Shown here: piece after piece, positions 1-13,610 of the stretch | Numbering within the stretch: position 1 is the stretch's first letter | Layout: each line of letters opens with the position of its first letter | NCBI GenBank assembly: GCA_020747015.1 | Contig: JAGTJM010000005.1 | Span: 62,001-126,000 of the forward strand | Reading direction: 5' to 3' | Length of the DNA stretch: 64,000 nucleotides | Origin: Pyrenochaeta sp. MPI-SDFR-AT-0127 | Lineage: Eukaryota > Ascomycota > Dothideomycetes > Pleosporales > Cucurbitariaceae | Position numbers and translations under genes: made by a program | The notes under the pieces: model-generated | The model's database searches: none | What the model was told of the DNA's origin: nothing | The model's input: the letters and a program-made list of their open reading frames with translations, nothing else

Positions 1-66
1 CATTACTTCATATCTTTCCTCAAGAGAGGCCCAGCCATGCGGCTGAGTCTGTGAGTCTGGTAGCAT
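1..66 (-). CDS. 5' end of a gene running off the left edge, possibly a Ser/Thr protein kinase
   Basis: Reading leftwards from the ATG at 66-64 there is an open frame of 22 codons that reaches base 1 without a stop. It begins MLPDSQTQPHGW and ends ASLEERYEVM. A segment of the form 'xxRYEVM' is what commonly stands directly before the glycine-rich loop of CMGC kinases such as the fungal Ime2/ImeB family, where the next residues would be an EIGDGSFG-type loop. That loop lies outside the window, so the kinase assignment is inference. The ATG is the first in this frame, and the sequence upstream of it (67 to about 1400) is pyrimidine-rich on this strand, as expected for a leader or promoter. It could equally be another protein class, or a short spurious frame. 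Confidence 0.4.
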   Translation of the reverse strand, partial: MLPDSQTQPHGWASLEERYEVM

Positions 67-3000
67 TTTGATGGATTGGATCAACAATCTCAACAAGATG
101 TTTGAGTGTGTTAGAGTTTGATTATCCGACTGGAAAGGACTGTGCAAGGTTAGAAGTGCGTATCTTGCTTGAGTTCCGATTGCACCTACCAATGGACAAG
201 TCCTAACGGGATGATGAGTGAATACTGGATAACCCTTCTAGTTCATTTCATTCGATGATTGAGAGTTGGTAGTACAAGATCACTGAAGCGAGGAAGTAGA
301 GTCGACCAGAGGGGGAGGGGGAGTCCAGTGCGTATCGAAGGGTTTGAGAAGCGATAGGAGCAGCAGTAAGGGTCCAGGTTGATGCAGATGCGGGAGTGTC
401 GAAGAAATGAGAGACGACGGTTGGGAAGGACGTGTGGAGACAAGCCCAGGAGCACGGTAGGCGGGTAGTATTCCGTGTGTTAGGTGGTTCTAGTGAGCAT
501 GAAAGAGGAATGACTTTGTGATCATAGCTCAAGTGGCTTAATGATCGGGCTGGGAGATTTGACCGTGCCTGTGCGCGCGGGGAGTAGGGATGTGGATTTT
601 GGGATGGCAAAGGAGGGCAACAGAGAAGGCCAGATGCCGTGATGCGGCCTGAAGGGGTGAAGAGACGAGGCGGTCTAACGGAAGCCAGGTGTGATAGTCA
701 GACACAGAGCTCGCGAACAAAAACGCGCCGGTTCCCACGGGCTGCTGTGATTGATGGACGGCGTCTCTAATGAGCGACAAGAAGGGGTGCCAAAATGGGT
801 CTTTTGCACGAGTCGCGAGGCTAGGGCAGGGAGATTAGAGAGGAAGCGGCGCTCGGGGAGCGTTGCGAGGCGTAATAATGGAGAAGGCAAGCCCTGAACG
901 GGACAAGTCGCGGCGAGGCCAGCAGTCGGTCTGTTGCTATGGTGAGAGCGGTCGCAGCTGTGCGCTGGCAGCGAGTGGGCAGGGCTGGTCAGTGGAGAGA
1001 CGCGACTTGATTTTAACGAGCGAAACACAGAGCACAGCGAGACCTGGCGGGGGATGATGGGATGGCGGTGAAAGCAAAAAGCATGGCGGGCGCGCGACTG
1101 TTTTTGAGAGATGTGAAAGTGGCGTGCAGAACAATTGAGTCGAGTGAAATGAGAGAAGGACCGGGCTGACAGACTGTGTTGGACGCTCGGGCGTGTGAGG
1201 GCAGGCGCGATGGGAGAATGGCAGGAGCGTTCGGCTCGATTGCGGCTAGCGCGAGTTCCACTTGGCCCGCGCGACGATTGGACGGCCCGCCCCCTTTTCA
1301 GGTATTGCACCGCGCCGTGATTGGCTGCCGAGGCCACAATTTCGAGGGGCACACGTGATCCACGCCCGTCTGGGACTGGCGCCCTTTCATCGGTAGCTCA
1401 TGCACTGCCATGCACACACTATCTTATGTACCTCTGCGCAACCAAGTCACCGCAGCACGCACAGAGAGACTGAGAGACACAGAATCACAAGAACGCACAA
1501 ACTCTCGGCCACAGCAAGGGTAATGCTGCGCCGCTACACTCTGCCTTGGCTCGGGCGGGGGGCCCTCTCCTCCTAACCTTTGGTGCCGCAACCCTTTGTG
1601 CCGCACGAGGGGAGCGAGCAACACCCATCCTGCCCACCCCCCTTCGGTAAACCACCCCCTTCGATCGCGACAAAGGGTTGGGCAGGAAGCAAGCATCAGG
1701 CTGTCATGGCGCAGGGCCGTGGACTCGACCACGTTTTCTCCCCCTTTTCCCTTTTCTGCCTCGCTCCGTCGGCGCCCAGTGCCTGATTTGTGGCAGGTTC
1801 CTGACCATCCTGCAGCCTTACCCCATTGGCCGTCAGGGGTATCGTGGCTAAACCCATTGGCAGACGCCTGGCGCGGACACCCGTCAACGTGGTTTTGCTG
1901 TCGAGACACGCCTAGTCTCCCCGCGGCACTCCGGAACAACGACGGCGACGTGACGGCTCAAACCTTGCCATGCTCGAGTCAGTATAGCGTGCTCGAGGCC
2001 CGTCGCCGATGTGATCATCATCAGCGACTCCAGCGGCGTGGAATCAGGGCAGCCACCCGCCCAAATACAAAGTGTTTGGTATCCACGGCTCCATCCTTCC
2101 TCGGAGCTGCGCCGCTTATCATCGTAGATATGATATCAGCAACAGAAGCCGCCTCGTCGCATGCAGGGCGTCGGCGGGGAGTGGAGAGCCCGACGCGTGG
2201 TGTGACTGCCCTGTGATCGACGAAACGACAGCAAGTCCCAAGTGTCAACTCTATCCTGCCTCGGCCAGTTTTTACGGCAAAGTTGCTTTCACTCGCTACA
2301 AGAATAGGCCCATTTCGATAAAGTTTGTGCGAACCGCTTGAGCAGACGTCGCATTGAAACACCTGCCCGTCGCGCTGCCTTCCCGAAGCACGCAATGCCG
2401 TCTGGTTCTTCCCGCCGGTCTGTCCGCTGTCAGCCACAGACCTCCAGGAGATGCCCATGAACAACCTGTGTCCAAGCGCAGCGACATTCCTGTGTTATTT
2501 CGCTCGTCGGGCGAGTCGCTTGTATTAAGGGTGGACCGTCGTCTCTAAATCAGGCCCTCTCATTTTCCAGAACATTTCTCTCGTGTAGTAACCATGTCAA
2601 AGTCATCAAAATAGATTGCTGGCCCACCTCCAAGACGCTCGCCGAACACCGACAACGTTCTTCGGCACATGTGCCTCCTCCTTCTTTTGATATCACTCAT
2701 CCGGATCTAGTTCCATTTCTGAAGCACTAGCATCGAGTGTTCCAGGAGATGCACGACGTTACAGACACTGACTAGTAGACTTTATTGCCAACAACCTCAC
2801 CCAGAAGACTTACTGGTGCCTCCAACGCGACAATATCTCGACAGGACTCGCCAAAGCCCAATGTTCCACGGTCTCGAATCAAGTTCTCGTGCCAATGCGC
2901 ATTCGCATTCAGCCAGTTCTGGAATCATGAGCCGGCCAATAACAAATCAGAAGTCAAAAATCACGCAGCATTTGACATGCTCACACGGAGCCGATACTGC

Positions 3001-4669
3001 AGAACGCTGCAAGTCATCTTCCGTTACAGAAACGGAACACACCACCGCGAAAGCATCTGTTCACGGCCTTGTTCTTTCCAACGGGCATTTGTTTTGCCAT
3101 TTTGTCTGAAAGTATCTCCGTACTCTGTTGAATATCATGTGACTGAGTATTCATACTCTTCTGCCTCTGCGGCGCTATGATCCAACAAAACAGCCTCACT
3201 TCTAGCCGAATGTCATGTTTGCGAAGACTATGATACGCATATTTGGACCACGCGACACGGGACGAAGAGGGAGGGCTACCATAGGGCAGCTCTGCGTCAT
3301 TCTCTTTGGAGCTGTTGGCCTCGTGCTCATCTCAAAAACCGGTTGGATTTACGCAATACTCAGGCTGATTTCCTGGTCCTCGGCACATGCCTTGCAGCCA
3401 GTCCCGAGTATCTCATTCCTCCGCTCCGTCATTTCTAAGATCTAAGACACGGTATGTCATCGCAGAAAGGGGTGAAATGTCGCGATGTCTTTGCTTCTTC
3501 CAAGTTTTCCCCTTTTGGATGTCGTAGCATGCGCCTCCGCGGGACATCAGCGATCGTCATCTCAATTTCAGAGAATAAGCAACGACGTGGGACAGCAGCT
3601 ATGTCTCGAGCCACACCTCGCCCTCCTAATGTGACATTGCACTTCAAGGGCGCCTCGCAGGGTGGCGCGGTCGCAGAACACTCCGACGTAGATGGATATT
3701 TCCGCAGATGTTCCTCGTGTAGTATTTTTACCCCTCCACTAATTGACGCGCGAGGCAACACATTATCGCTTGCTGCTGAAACGTACCCACTCAAGTTCCG
3801 CAGCGCCTTTGTCAATACATGCTCGATAGCCAATCGTGACTCGGCGAAGTCAATATTTGGAGACTCATGTCGCACCAGCTCTCAACATATTGAATCGCAC
3901 TCACGATGCAGTCATCACTCGGTGTAAGAGCTCATCTCATCCTAGAATATGCCGTCCTGTGGTTTCCAACGTCATTGTGCGACGTGAAGCTCACTACGCC
4001 CGCATTCCCACGTCAGCTCACCATCTCAAACGGCTGTCCCCTCTTTTCGCGAAGGCTCGTCCCGATACGCCCTCGCCACACTATGCTTATGGTGAGAACC
4101 TTAGCCCAGCCTTCCCTATTCAGCTGCCTGTTACGTGAGCCAGTCTATTTGCAGAACTCTGTGAAATCTCCATTCAGCTCTTCCAATGATTCCCATATGC
4201 AGTGATTTGTTTTTAAATACATCCAATCACCGCTCCACGGAGCGTGCCATAGCCAGCTGTGGCTCATCAACAACAGTCGTCGGCCCGAATATTTGTTGAT
4301 AGACTGCAATAGCAAAATACAAACTCTAAAAAACCAGCCACCATTTTGTTACGACACAGTACTCTTTTTTTTCCTTTCCCTTTCCCAATCAAATGCATGT
4401 TTTACTGCCTCTACACCGCTGCCATTGCGGGCTATCGATAATAACCACGCATTCTGCATGCGCAAGTGTTATTCATGCGTCGGCCCAAACCCCACACTGG
4501 TCCACCACGTCATCGCACAACCCCCAACTAGCTTCCTCAATCCATGCCTGATGTAAACATGTCAACATCCTCCTCTATCAACACCCCGTCTGTCCTAAGC
4601 ACGCAATTGAACAGTTACCAAACAATCATGACCTCGCCCCCCTTGCAATGAGAAACATCAAACAATCCA

Positions 4670-4680
4670 CCCCCCCCCCC
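4670..4680. repeat. poly-C run (11 C)
   Basis: Eleven consecutive C residues in gene-free DNA. It sits about 80 bases before a GCACA tandem repeat (about 4752-4772). Confidence 0.9.
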
Positions 4681-5008
4681 TTCCGACATTGATCGACCCT
4701 TCCTTTTTCCCTAAACATTCTACATGCACCCCACTGCAGATACAAACATCTGCACAGCACAGCACAGCACAGTAGAGCAAAACAAGATACCCCATCCCGT
4801 AAGGATGGACAGGGGTGACCACCACCGCATAATTGGAACCAGTGAAAAAATGCACAAAGTACCTGCAGTCTAAGCCCGCGCTAGACGGGGGGGGTTTAAA
4901 CTTGTCGGGAAAAATGGGACAAGACATACACACACACAGAAAGAGTACAGGTAGAGAGGTGGTGGACAAGCCAGCAAGCCGAAAAGCGCGCCATCCTGAC
5001 CGCCATTT

Positions 5009-5025
5009 CATGCATGCATGCATGC
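5009..5025. repeat. TGCA tetranucleotide repeat
   Basis: About four copies of TGCA, which form a self-complementary tract, in the gene-free region. Confidence 0.85.
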
Positions 5026-8000
5026 AAAAACACGCAAGCCCGGCGAACTACAGACTACCACACTGTTCCTTCGAGAGAGACAGGGTACGTGTCTGTCCGC
5101 GATGTTGGGAACATGGGAAGAATGGGCCGGGGGCGGGGCGGGCAAGCGGGCTGCGGAACGGAGTCAGGGTCTACGCTTTTGGGGGTTGCGGTGAGAATGG
5201 CGGTCACGGGAGGGGCTAAGGGAGTGGGTTGCGTGATATGGGGGGCCAGACAACGGCAATGATGGGGGGCGTTTGTTCGGAGTAGAGTGCGGGATATAAA
5301 TCATAGACACGTTTGTTTTTGCACACCGACACATGGGGTCTGGAACATTTGAACATGGTACTAATATTGTGTTGAAGAAACTAACTACGTCGGTCAACGC
5401 GACTTCACTCGGAATCGCCGTGCTGTGGCAATGCTATGTGTCTGGTTAGTAAACCAGGGCGTTGAAAGAAACCATTGATAGCGATTTGGTTCAAGATATC
5501 AGGTTGTAAAGTCATTTTTGTCTCCAGTGGTAAGGCAGAAATTAAAACATATTTTTTGGGCATCATGTAGGGGTATAGAGGTAAGGACGAGAGATGACTT
5601 ACAGAGCATACGACCGGACGGAATCATGCAAGCGTCCTTAGAGCTCAAGGTAAATGACAGACACGTTCACATTGAAAAGTCGAGAAAGTATAGCGGTGAA
5701 AGTATATTCACTATCGACACAAAAGAAGCTACATGGGCCTCGCTCAGAAGCAGCAGCGGCTTACGAATTGCTGTGACTGATTAGCACAAGGCCGACCAGG
5801 TATATACGACAGCAGTAAGAAGGTGGTGTTGGGTATCAGTTCTCCAAGGTTTTTATCCTCAAGAAAATTCGGAAAGAACACAGCAGTTCAAGGTGTTCAT
5901 CAGGTTAAAAGGTGGAAAGGGCAAGTATGACAAAGCACTTACCGAGCATACAAAAAAACAATAGACGGATGATATCACGATCGAATACTGGAGTCCAGTT
6001 GTCAGCCTTTGGACCATGATAGACGAGTACATCCAAATTGGATGAGAACAATGCAAGTCCATCAAGAATCAGTCTACGTGGATTAGAGCCAGGAACCAAA
6101 ATACTGATGTCATTATCGAAACATACCTCATTAAATCAGATTGTTTAAGTGATCAGTACGACGGACGCTCGTTACAACGCCGCCGCTCACACAGTGTGAA
6201 TATCAAGAATCATCATTTGAATGATGGACCGCCTGGAGAGAACAAGAAAATGTCGTACCTGCGACATCTGTCAGCTCAAGAGTCGGCAGAATAATGCTAT
6301 AGCAAGACCAGTGTGCATAGGAATCAGTGATGCTGTTTCAACAAGTACATCCTCTTCCAAACACCCACAGGTTTGTACGCCTGCTTTTGACGGATGCCGG
6401 TCAAGGAGTACAATCTGTCCGCCCGACGCATCAGGGGTCTCATCAGAAGGTAGGTGTATTCGCGGAACAATGCAAAGTCCGAGCGAAGTAAGGGAAATAA
6501 CTGAGGGGCATGATATGTACCTGCAGACACATCGTTAGCATTTCGGTCTTGCAAGAAGTGCGCGAAAAGTGTAAGGATGGATAGCAGAATCAGACAAGGC
6601 TGAAACTTAATTGCGAAGGTGTCGACATTGTATATTCAGGTCGAGGAATGCCTTTCCGTGTCGTTGTATCATCACTCTGCGGGTGGTGGAGTATGGAAAT
6701 GGAGAAATCGCGTACCTTTTAGAATAAAACAACGCGATGCGACAAAGCTATCAGTGTTGGAAAGCAGAACTACAGCACTGTTAGTGATTGGCTCAGCCAC
6801 AAGTACGAAGATGCTGCAATGCTAAAAGGATGCATCATTGTAAACCTAAAGATAGGTATTCCTTCACGATGTTGTAGGAGTTGGATTGTTTCTTAAAGGT
6901 AATCTTCTGCGGGCATCGCGAAGGGAGGGCGCAAACTTACTGAGTGTTCAGAGCACATACGCAGTACTATGTTAGCACATAATCAAATTGAAGGCCAGGA
7001 GAGCACAGTATGGGTGCGTGGTGGAACAGAATGATGTTGAGGGAAGTCGTTTTGAAGGTTCCAGAAAATTTAGCTTGGGATTGCTCGGCGCGACCATTCC
7101 ACCGTAGCGCGCTTATGTAATTAGTGGATTTTCAGAAAGGCATGACTCGATTTGTCCTGGACGGACTTTGTTTGCACAATGGATTGCTCTTGTGTGCCGA
7201 GCAAAGACAGCATATCCAGGGTAGGGGACTATGAGTTATGTGATTGCACTATGCAAGGTCTGAGTCACGGAATGGTCCATGCCATGAGGCGTTCCCCGTA
7301 TACCCATTTTCCACACTTCAACCATCATGCCGACCTCACCATCGAGAGACAAACAAGACCAGTATCAAGTTTATGAGAATAATGGTATAGACCACATTGT
7401 TGGGTGCAAAATGACTATGAATGATTAGGATTTCATAGCAACTTGGGTCACTTGCTTGCACTTATGCATCAACAACCAAAGTAGAGACAAGAAAGTAAGG
7501 GTGTTTATATTCGTCCTTCAAATACCATCGCCCAAACTAAAGCTCCGCCCACGCACTAAAAACTGCATGCTGCGTTGCTCGTCAATCTCTCAAAGCCAAT
7601 TTGTGGGCCGTCACTTCACGCCTAGTAGCACTGAAGACACGTCTAATCGCCAATGGTAGTATACATTAAGGAAGTAAAGAAGTAGAGGGGGTATGTAGGG
7701 TATGGGTATGGGGCGTGTGAACATGAAGACACAAATCGAAGAGGAAAGAGGTATAAAGCAACCCGTTAATGTTTGGCCGACATGACCTTCATCTGCGTCC
7801 AGAACTGTATGTGCGTACCAGATATGCGGAGGCCAAGCATTGCAAATCGTGTGAACCGTAAACACATGTCGAAAGAAACGAACTAAAATCGGCTCTAAGG
7901 TCGGCAGTGACGCAAAAATGTCAGATGTATCGGGGTATGTAACATCTTTTCCCAGTTGCGCCGGTAGAAGCATGTGGCAAAGAAGATACAAGAATGTAAA

Positions 8001-8035
8001 GTGCCGAGTGTGTATGTGTGTGAGCCGTTTTGAGC

Positions 8036-11000
8036 TCAGAAGCAGTTCAAAGTACCCTTCTTCTTGCCCTTCTTGTTGGCATTGTTGAGGGCTGCCATGC
8101 GGGCCTCGAGGTGCGCGCGCTCGGCTTCCACGCGTAGACGAGCATTCCGCTCTTCCTCGACGGCTTGAAGTGAGTGTCGCGCTACGCTGCGCTCTTTGCG
8201 CATAACACTGAGCTCTTCCTCCAGGCCTGCGCATTTCTTCCTGAACTGATCCAGGTCGGTCCTCGTCTTCGTACTCGAGGCCTCGAGATCTGTCAAAGCA
8301 TCTTCGAGGGTAGCTGTCAGTTGCTTCTCAGCAAAGAGATGTTTCTCAATGGTGCGAATACGAGCTTCCTGGTCTTCGACGAGTTGGGCATGTGCAATGT
8401 CCTTGCTTTGATGGCGCGAAGTAGGTGGCGAAGGTGCAGTTGCCTGGGGCGGAGGGCTGCCAGGAGGTAGTGGTGGAAGAGGAATGGCAGGTGGCGGTGA
8501 GGGCAAAGATGTATGTGAAGTGCTCTTGCGCGCATTGGAGTTGTTGGAATTGGATCTTTGCAGATCTTCTCGAGGATCGATGGATGCGCGAACAGAGTTT
8601 CGCTTTGCATCCACAAGTTGCGACTATACATGTTAGTCAGATCATGACAGAAAGGAGAGAGCGAAAGCTTACCTCCAAAAGCGCAATCTTGATGCGGGAC
8701 TCTTGGACTTCCTTCTCGAAGTTTTCCCCGTGAACGATGGCGTCTTGTAGCTCACGAGAGCGTTCGGTCTGGAGAGCAGACAGCCGGTTGTTGGCAGCCT
8801 CATGCTGATCCCAATTCTGGTTGAGCTGGTCCTCAAGCTCTTGAACAAGTCGAGAGCTCTTGTGCTCCTTCTCGCTGACTCGCTCGAGCTCTTTCAGAGT
8901 CTCCGCGTTAATAAGCTCAAACTCCTTTAGGTTTCCTTTGAGGGTACCAATGGTGCTCGTAGCATCGGCAAGCTCCTGCCTCGCGGTCTTGAGATCATCA
9001 ATGGCCTGTTCCATTTGTGTGGAAATAGACTTCCTCTCCTGAACCAAGGACTCGATATGAGCATGCACCGTGTCAAAGTCTGTCTCTTGGCCCAAAGCAG
9101 TAGCAATGCCCTTGAGGAGAGTATCCACATCGGACTTTGCCTTTGTGAGATCAGCCTGCAACAGAGTCGCGGAATTTTGGTGCGTTGTGAGCTCAGAGGA
9201 CAGCTTCTCAAGCTCAGCGGCATGGGACTTCTGCAACGACTCCATACCCTGTTGGTGATAGTCAATGGCGGCCTTGTGCTCCTCAATCTGCTTCTCTAAG
9301 TTGGTCACGAGCGACCTATGGGTGTCGAGTTCCTTCTCTGTGAGTGCCCGCGCTTCTGCGTTCTCCTCTACTTGTTTGATGATGCTGGCATGGGATCCTT
9401 CAAGCTCGGCGAGTCGCATAGCATTGTTCACAGCAGTAGCTTTGTGCTCATCAACCTGACTCTGCAGCGAAGCAACAAGCACGGCGTGTTTCGTTCGTTC
9501 TTCTTCAAGAGCAGTCTCCGCTTCAGCGCCTTTGGACTGCTCCAGCTCAACCAAACGAGAAGCATGGCTAGCTTCAAGTTGGGTCTTTGCCGACTCCAGG
9601 TCCCGAACAGTATCCAGGTGTCGTTTTTCTGAAGCTTTGGTGGCCTCGATGACCTCCAAGTGTTTGGATTGCCAATGTGCTGCCTCGTCACTAAGCTTGG
9701 TGAGCTGTGCAGCCCGACTGTTGTCGTCGTCAGTGGCGTCAGTCGAAGTGTCCGAGATCGTGCGTGCATGAGACACTTCTCGTGGAGACATGGCGTCCCC
9801 AAGCGACACTGGGGTCTGGACTGTAGTCTTGAGGCTCGCAATCTGCTCTTGAAGCTCCAATTCCCGCTGATTGTGCGCATCCATCAGCTCCTTGATGCGG
9901 TCCTCGTTCTGCTTCATTTGATCCTGCATCGTGGCAACGATTGAGATGTCGAGAGGTGATCCCGCTTTCAAGCTTGAGCGCTCCTTAGTTAGACCACTAA
10001 TGAGGGTCATCTTGCCTTCCATCTCTTTGCGCACTGAAGCAACCTCAGCCTCTAGTTCCTGCACTCGTTCAGACCTCACGTGTAGCTCTGACATGATGGT
10101 GTTGAGGTTGAGCTCAAAGTTTTGGACCGAGTCGGGTTCTTCTTCAAAAGTCTCAAGAGCCATGTTGCGGAGCGAGGCAAAGGCGCGATTCGAGCGGTCA
10201 TTTGCGAGAACTGCTTGGCTCGATTTCCGGCGGATCATGTGTACGGAAGGCGATACAGGACGGGTCATTTGAGCTTTTGTAACCTCAGACTTGAGTTCTT
10301 CCACGTAGTCTAACGCGTCTTGGTGTTCTTCTTGCAGCTCCGAATAGCTGTGGTGAAGTTCAGTCAGGCGCTCCTCTTTCTCGGCGTGCAACAATTTCAG
10401 TGCCTTTAGCTCCTGGACCAAGACAGCCTCTGGAAGTGGCTGATCCTGTACTGTCGAATCAATCGACGATCGGCGTGTCTCACTTTGTTCATGGCCAACT
10501 TCTGTCTCGTCGTCTGGCAGGTTGGAATCGCCAGATTCCGCAGACGATAGTTCTGCAGACAATGTACGCGAGGGTGGTAGTCGATCCTCTGCCTTGAGCC
10601 CATTCGTCTCGGCGCCTTCGAGGAAGGATGTCGGTCGAGATGAATGAATGGAGGCGCCGCGATGACGTGCCTCATCCACAGTATCTTGGAGGGCGGCCAG
10701 TGTTCGCAAAGCTTCGTGATACTTGCTTGCGAGTTTCTCGTAGTCTTGGAGCGTGCCTTCATGCTCCACTCGCAGGTCAAACAGTTCTTGAGTTACCGAA
10801 TCGAGTTTGTCGTGGACAAAGCGAGACTGCGCAGGGCTCGAGGGCTCATCCACGGCATTGACTGGTGAGAGTTCTTTCTTTGGGGTAGCGCTGGTCTGCG
10901 AGAGATCGTTCTGCTCTTCGGCACCATCTTTGCTGGCTGTTGCTGCGCCGTCTGTGAGGGAGCGTTCGGTATCAGGCTCTTCTGCAATAGCGTCCACAGT

Positions 11001-13438
11001 TGTATTGAACTGATGTCCGTTCTCGCCAGTCACTCGTCGCTCTATTTGAGGTCGCTTCTCAATGAATGGGTCGCTGTTGGACTTTGAATGGCCATTTACC
11101 ACGACCTCTTCAGCTTTGGCATCGGCCTGCCGCATGGTGTCGAGCTCGTAGAGAAGATTGTCGAGCTTACCAACGCTCCGCTGCCTTTCGACCACGTGCT
11201 TTAGTCGGTCAATCTCTCGTGTCATGATTTCAACCTCCTGTTCGTTCTCTGCAAGCCGTTCTTCCAAGGTCGAGATGTACTCCTCACAGCTCGACTCGTT
11301 TTCGCGAGCCTTTTGCAATTTCTCGCGCAAATCAGAAATTGTGGTATCATTCTTCTCGATGCCATTGGTTGAGCTGTCGACTTGACGTTCAAGTGATTTA
11401 ACGTACTCTTCGTTGTTCGCGTCACGATCGATTGCCTTTTGGATGCGTGCTTGAAGCTGCTGGTTGTGGCTTTCCAGGATTGCTATGCGGGTTTCCTTCT
11501 CCAGTAAATCGCTCTCATTGGCCGACAACGAGCCCCGGGTGTTTGAGAGCGAAGACTCGAGCGTCTGAATAGTCTTCTCGTATTCCAGTACCACTGATTC
11601 GACGGCTTCGGCAAAAGAATTTGACCGCTTCAACCGCTCCAACGCAGAATCGCCGAGGGCGTCCTTGAGCATGGGCGTTTCGGCTGATTCGTTGTCCCGT
11701 GCTTTTGTGATTTCGGAAATGAGCTTGGCGTGGCGGGTACTGAGAGCATTGTAATTTTCTTGAATATCGAGGAGCTGGTTCTGGAGCTCCATCTCGCGCT
11801 CCTGCTGTCGTTCGACGCGTTCTTGGGGGTTTGCTTTCTTCCGATCTGTGCGTTCTGATAACCGAATCTGGTCTCTGAGAAAGTTGACTTCGGCTCGTAG
11901 TCGCTCAATAGCCGCCTGCTTGTCGCTGTCATCATGGACTTGTTGGATTTGCGGCTTGACCTGAATTGCACGAGCGCGTTGTGCATATTGGACCGTATTC
12001 AGCGTCTCGCTCAGGTGGAATTCGGCCGGGTTGACGCAGGCGATCATGTAGGTGATGGCATTGCCGCCAAGAGAGTCTTGCAAAAGGCGAGTCAGCCTGG
12101 AGTCACGATATGAGACGTAGCCTCCTTGTGAACGAGCAGACAATTGTGAAATGACCTTGCCCAAGCTTGCCAGACCAGCATTGATGGAAATGCCCTCCTT
12201 GGCCCTCTCGCCTTGCGCCTGAGTATTCTTGAGTCTTTCGCTGCCTGCCAAGTCGACAAAGTGTAATTTGCTGTCTACCGTGACCCAGCTGTCGCTCGAG
12301 CCAGACATCATCTCAATGGGGACGGACCGTCGCTTCTCGCGGTTTGTGAGGGGTGCTGACGACGTCTTCTTCTGCACCAGATTGAGACTAAAGACGGCGT
12401 GGGAACGCGACGACTTTGCGTTTACCGCAGTGGCATCGGTTTGGCGGATGGCTGATCCAAAGTTGAGCGCGCTGAGGAGATCGTCGACGGAATTGATTGT
12501 CATTTGCGTAAGACCGGTAAGTAGAATGCGACCGTCGCGATCTTCGCGAATATTCACGACTGGACGCTCGTTGAGGGGAGTAGTGTCAGGGAGGAGCAGG
12601 TCGCGTAATTGCTCATTGTAAATCTCGACATAGGTGGCTCTCAGCTGCCAGTTCCTGCTGGCCGATGACTTTGCTGAGAGGTTGTGCAAGCCTGATAAGC
12701 GTGTGGGTGCACGTATGCCTGACCCTGACGCTCGATTGCTGGGCCCTTCGAGCTTCTCGAACAGCAGTGCCGCAGCACGGGGAATTATTCCTAGTGGTTG
12801 CAGTCAGCATGTCAGTTCTCTTCGAGGAGGTCTGATCCCTCCATGTTTAAACGTACCCATGATGTCGGCGTCTCCCTGCTCACGAGGGCCTGTAGTGCCC
12901 ATTGTATACGACTTTCCCGCACCAGACTGGCCGTATGCAAGAACAGAGACATTGTAGCCCTGGACAAAGGAATTGATGCTGTCGGTAACGTATTCGAAGA
13001 CACCCTCCTGCTCAATATCCTCGCCAAAGACGCGGTCAAATATGAAAACCTTCCTGCCGCCTGATGCATCCACGGCGAGACTCGAGGGAGATGTAACGTG
13101 ACATGTGGCACCGCGAAACCGCTGGGGGATGAGTTCGTAGCCTGGCTCACCAGCCTTGAGTGGAGGCCGTACGCGGACAGCTGCATTTGCGACTATTGTT
13201 AGGGGATGCTGCTGTTGTTGTTGCGGGGAAAGGGGAGGGGGGGAAAGGAGGGGAGTGGAACTTTGGAGGGGAACGTACCAACTTTGACGGCCGTCTTGCT
13301 GTCCTCGTCGCTTGCCCTGCTGCCTCCGCCGAGTTTGCCGCTCATGCTCAGGCGACTGGAGCTGCGGTTTGGGCGGATCATTGCGCTCATGGGTCGCGGG
13401 ACGCCATGCGCAGGCGATGCTGGGGGAGAGGTCGCCAT
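8036..13438 (-). CDS. kinesin motor protein with long coiled-coil tail (kinesin-4-like)
   Basis: Exons (minus): 13438-13279, 13192-12857, 12790-8673, 8623-8036; joined they encode 1,733 residues. A 53-residue Ser/Pro/Arg-rich N-terminus precedes the motor domain (about 54-445). The motor has the P-loop GQSGAGKS (141-148), switch I NAKSSRSH and switch II DLAGSE, so ATP hydrolysis and microtubule binding are expected. A nearly continuous coiled coil (about 450-1535) follows, probably for dimerisation or cargo binding. Then comes a proline-rich stretch (about 1580-1605), a last coil and a lysine-rich C-terminus (KKGKKKG). The GIIPRA element after the P-loop region and the very long tail suggest kinesin-4 (KIF4/KIF21 type); kinesin-7 or a fungal-specific class is possible. 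The start is the first ATG before the motor; splicing restores KVVANAAVRVRPP across intron 1. All introns are GT-AG, 50-86 bases. Confidence 0.88.
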
Positions 13439-13610
13439 GTGTGTGCGGCTACGGCAGCGCCGTTGGATGCGGAGAGTTCGTGCGCCGTCTGCTGCGGTGG
13501 GTGTGGGATGAATTGTTATGTGGTAGGGTAGACAGTCGAGGCGGCAGAAGATAGATTGGCGGTTGGAGAGGGCGTGGTCTGCATTCGCGTGGGTGTGGCC
13601 TCTATGCGAC

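Larger units (their letters stand above)
67..8035. other. 8 kb without a supportable gene
   Basis: No open frame in this stretch looks like protein. The longest, a 225-codon frame on the minus strand at 675-1352, is Ser/Arg/Pro-rich, has no recognisable domain and probably reads through the leader or promoter of the gene at the left edge. Bases 1400-5400 hold mixed sequence with short overlapping frames on both strands. Bases 5400-7400 are more A+T-rich and carry many splice-like signals on the minus strand (see findings). Simple repeats are a GCACA tract near 4752-4772, a run of 11 C at 4670-4680 and a TGCA tract near 5009-5025. The last 600 bases should include the 3' untranslated region of the kinesin gene. 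A non-coding RNA or a decayed gene cannot be excluded. Confidence 0.5.

Noticed and set aside
675..1352. 225-codon minus-strand frame
   Set aside because: Low-complexity Ser/Arg/His/Pro composition, no domain, likely leader or promoter of the gene at the left edge.
4811..4825. GGTGACCACC, which resembles part of the 5S rRNA 3' half
   Set aside because: The flanking sequence does not match any other 5S rRNA segment.
5905..6099. Minus-strand frame with SNLDVLVYHGPKADN, weakly like SNF2 helicases
   Set aside because: Too short and no helicase motifs in the neighbouring frames; kept only as a finding, not as a gene or pseudogene.
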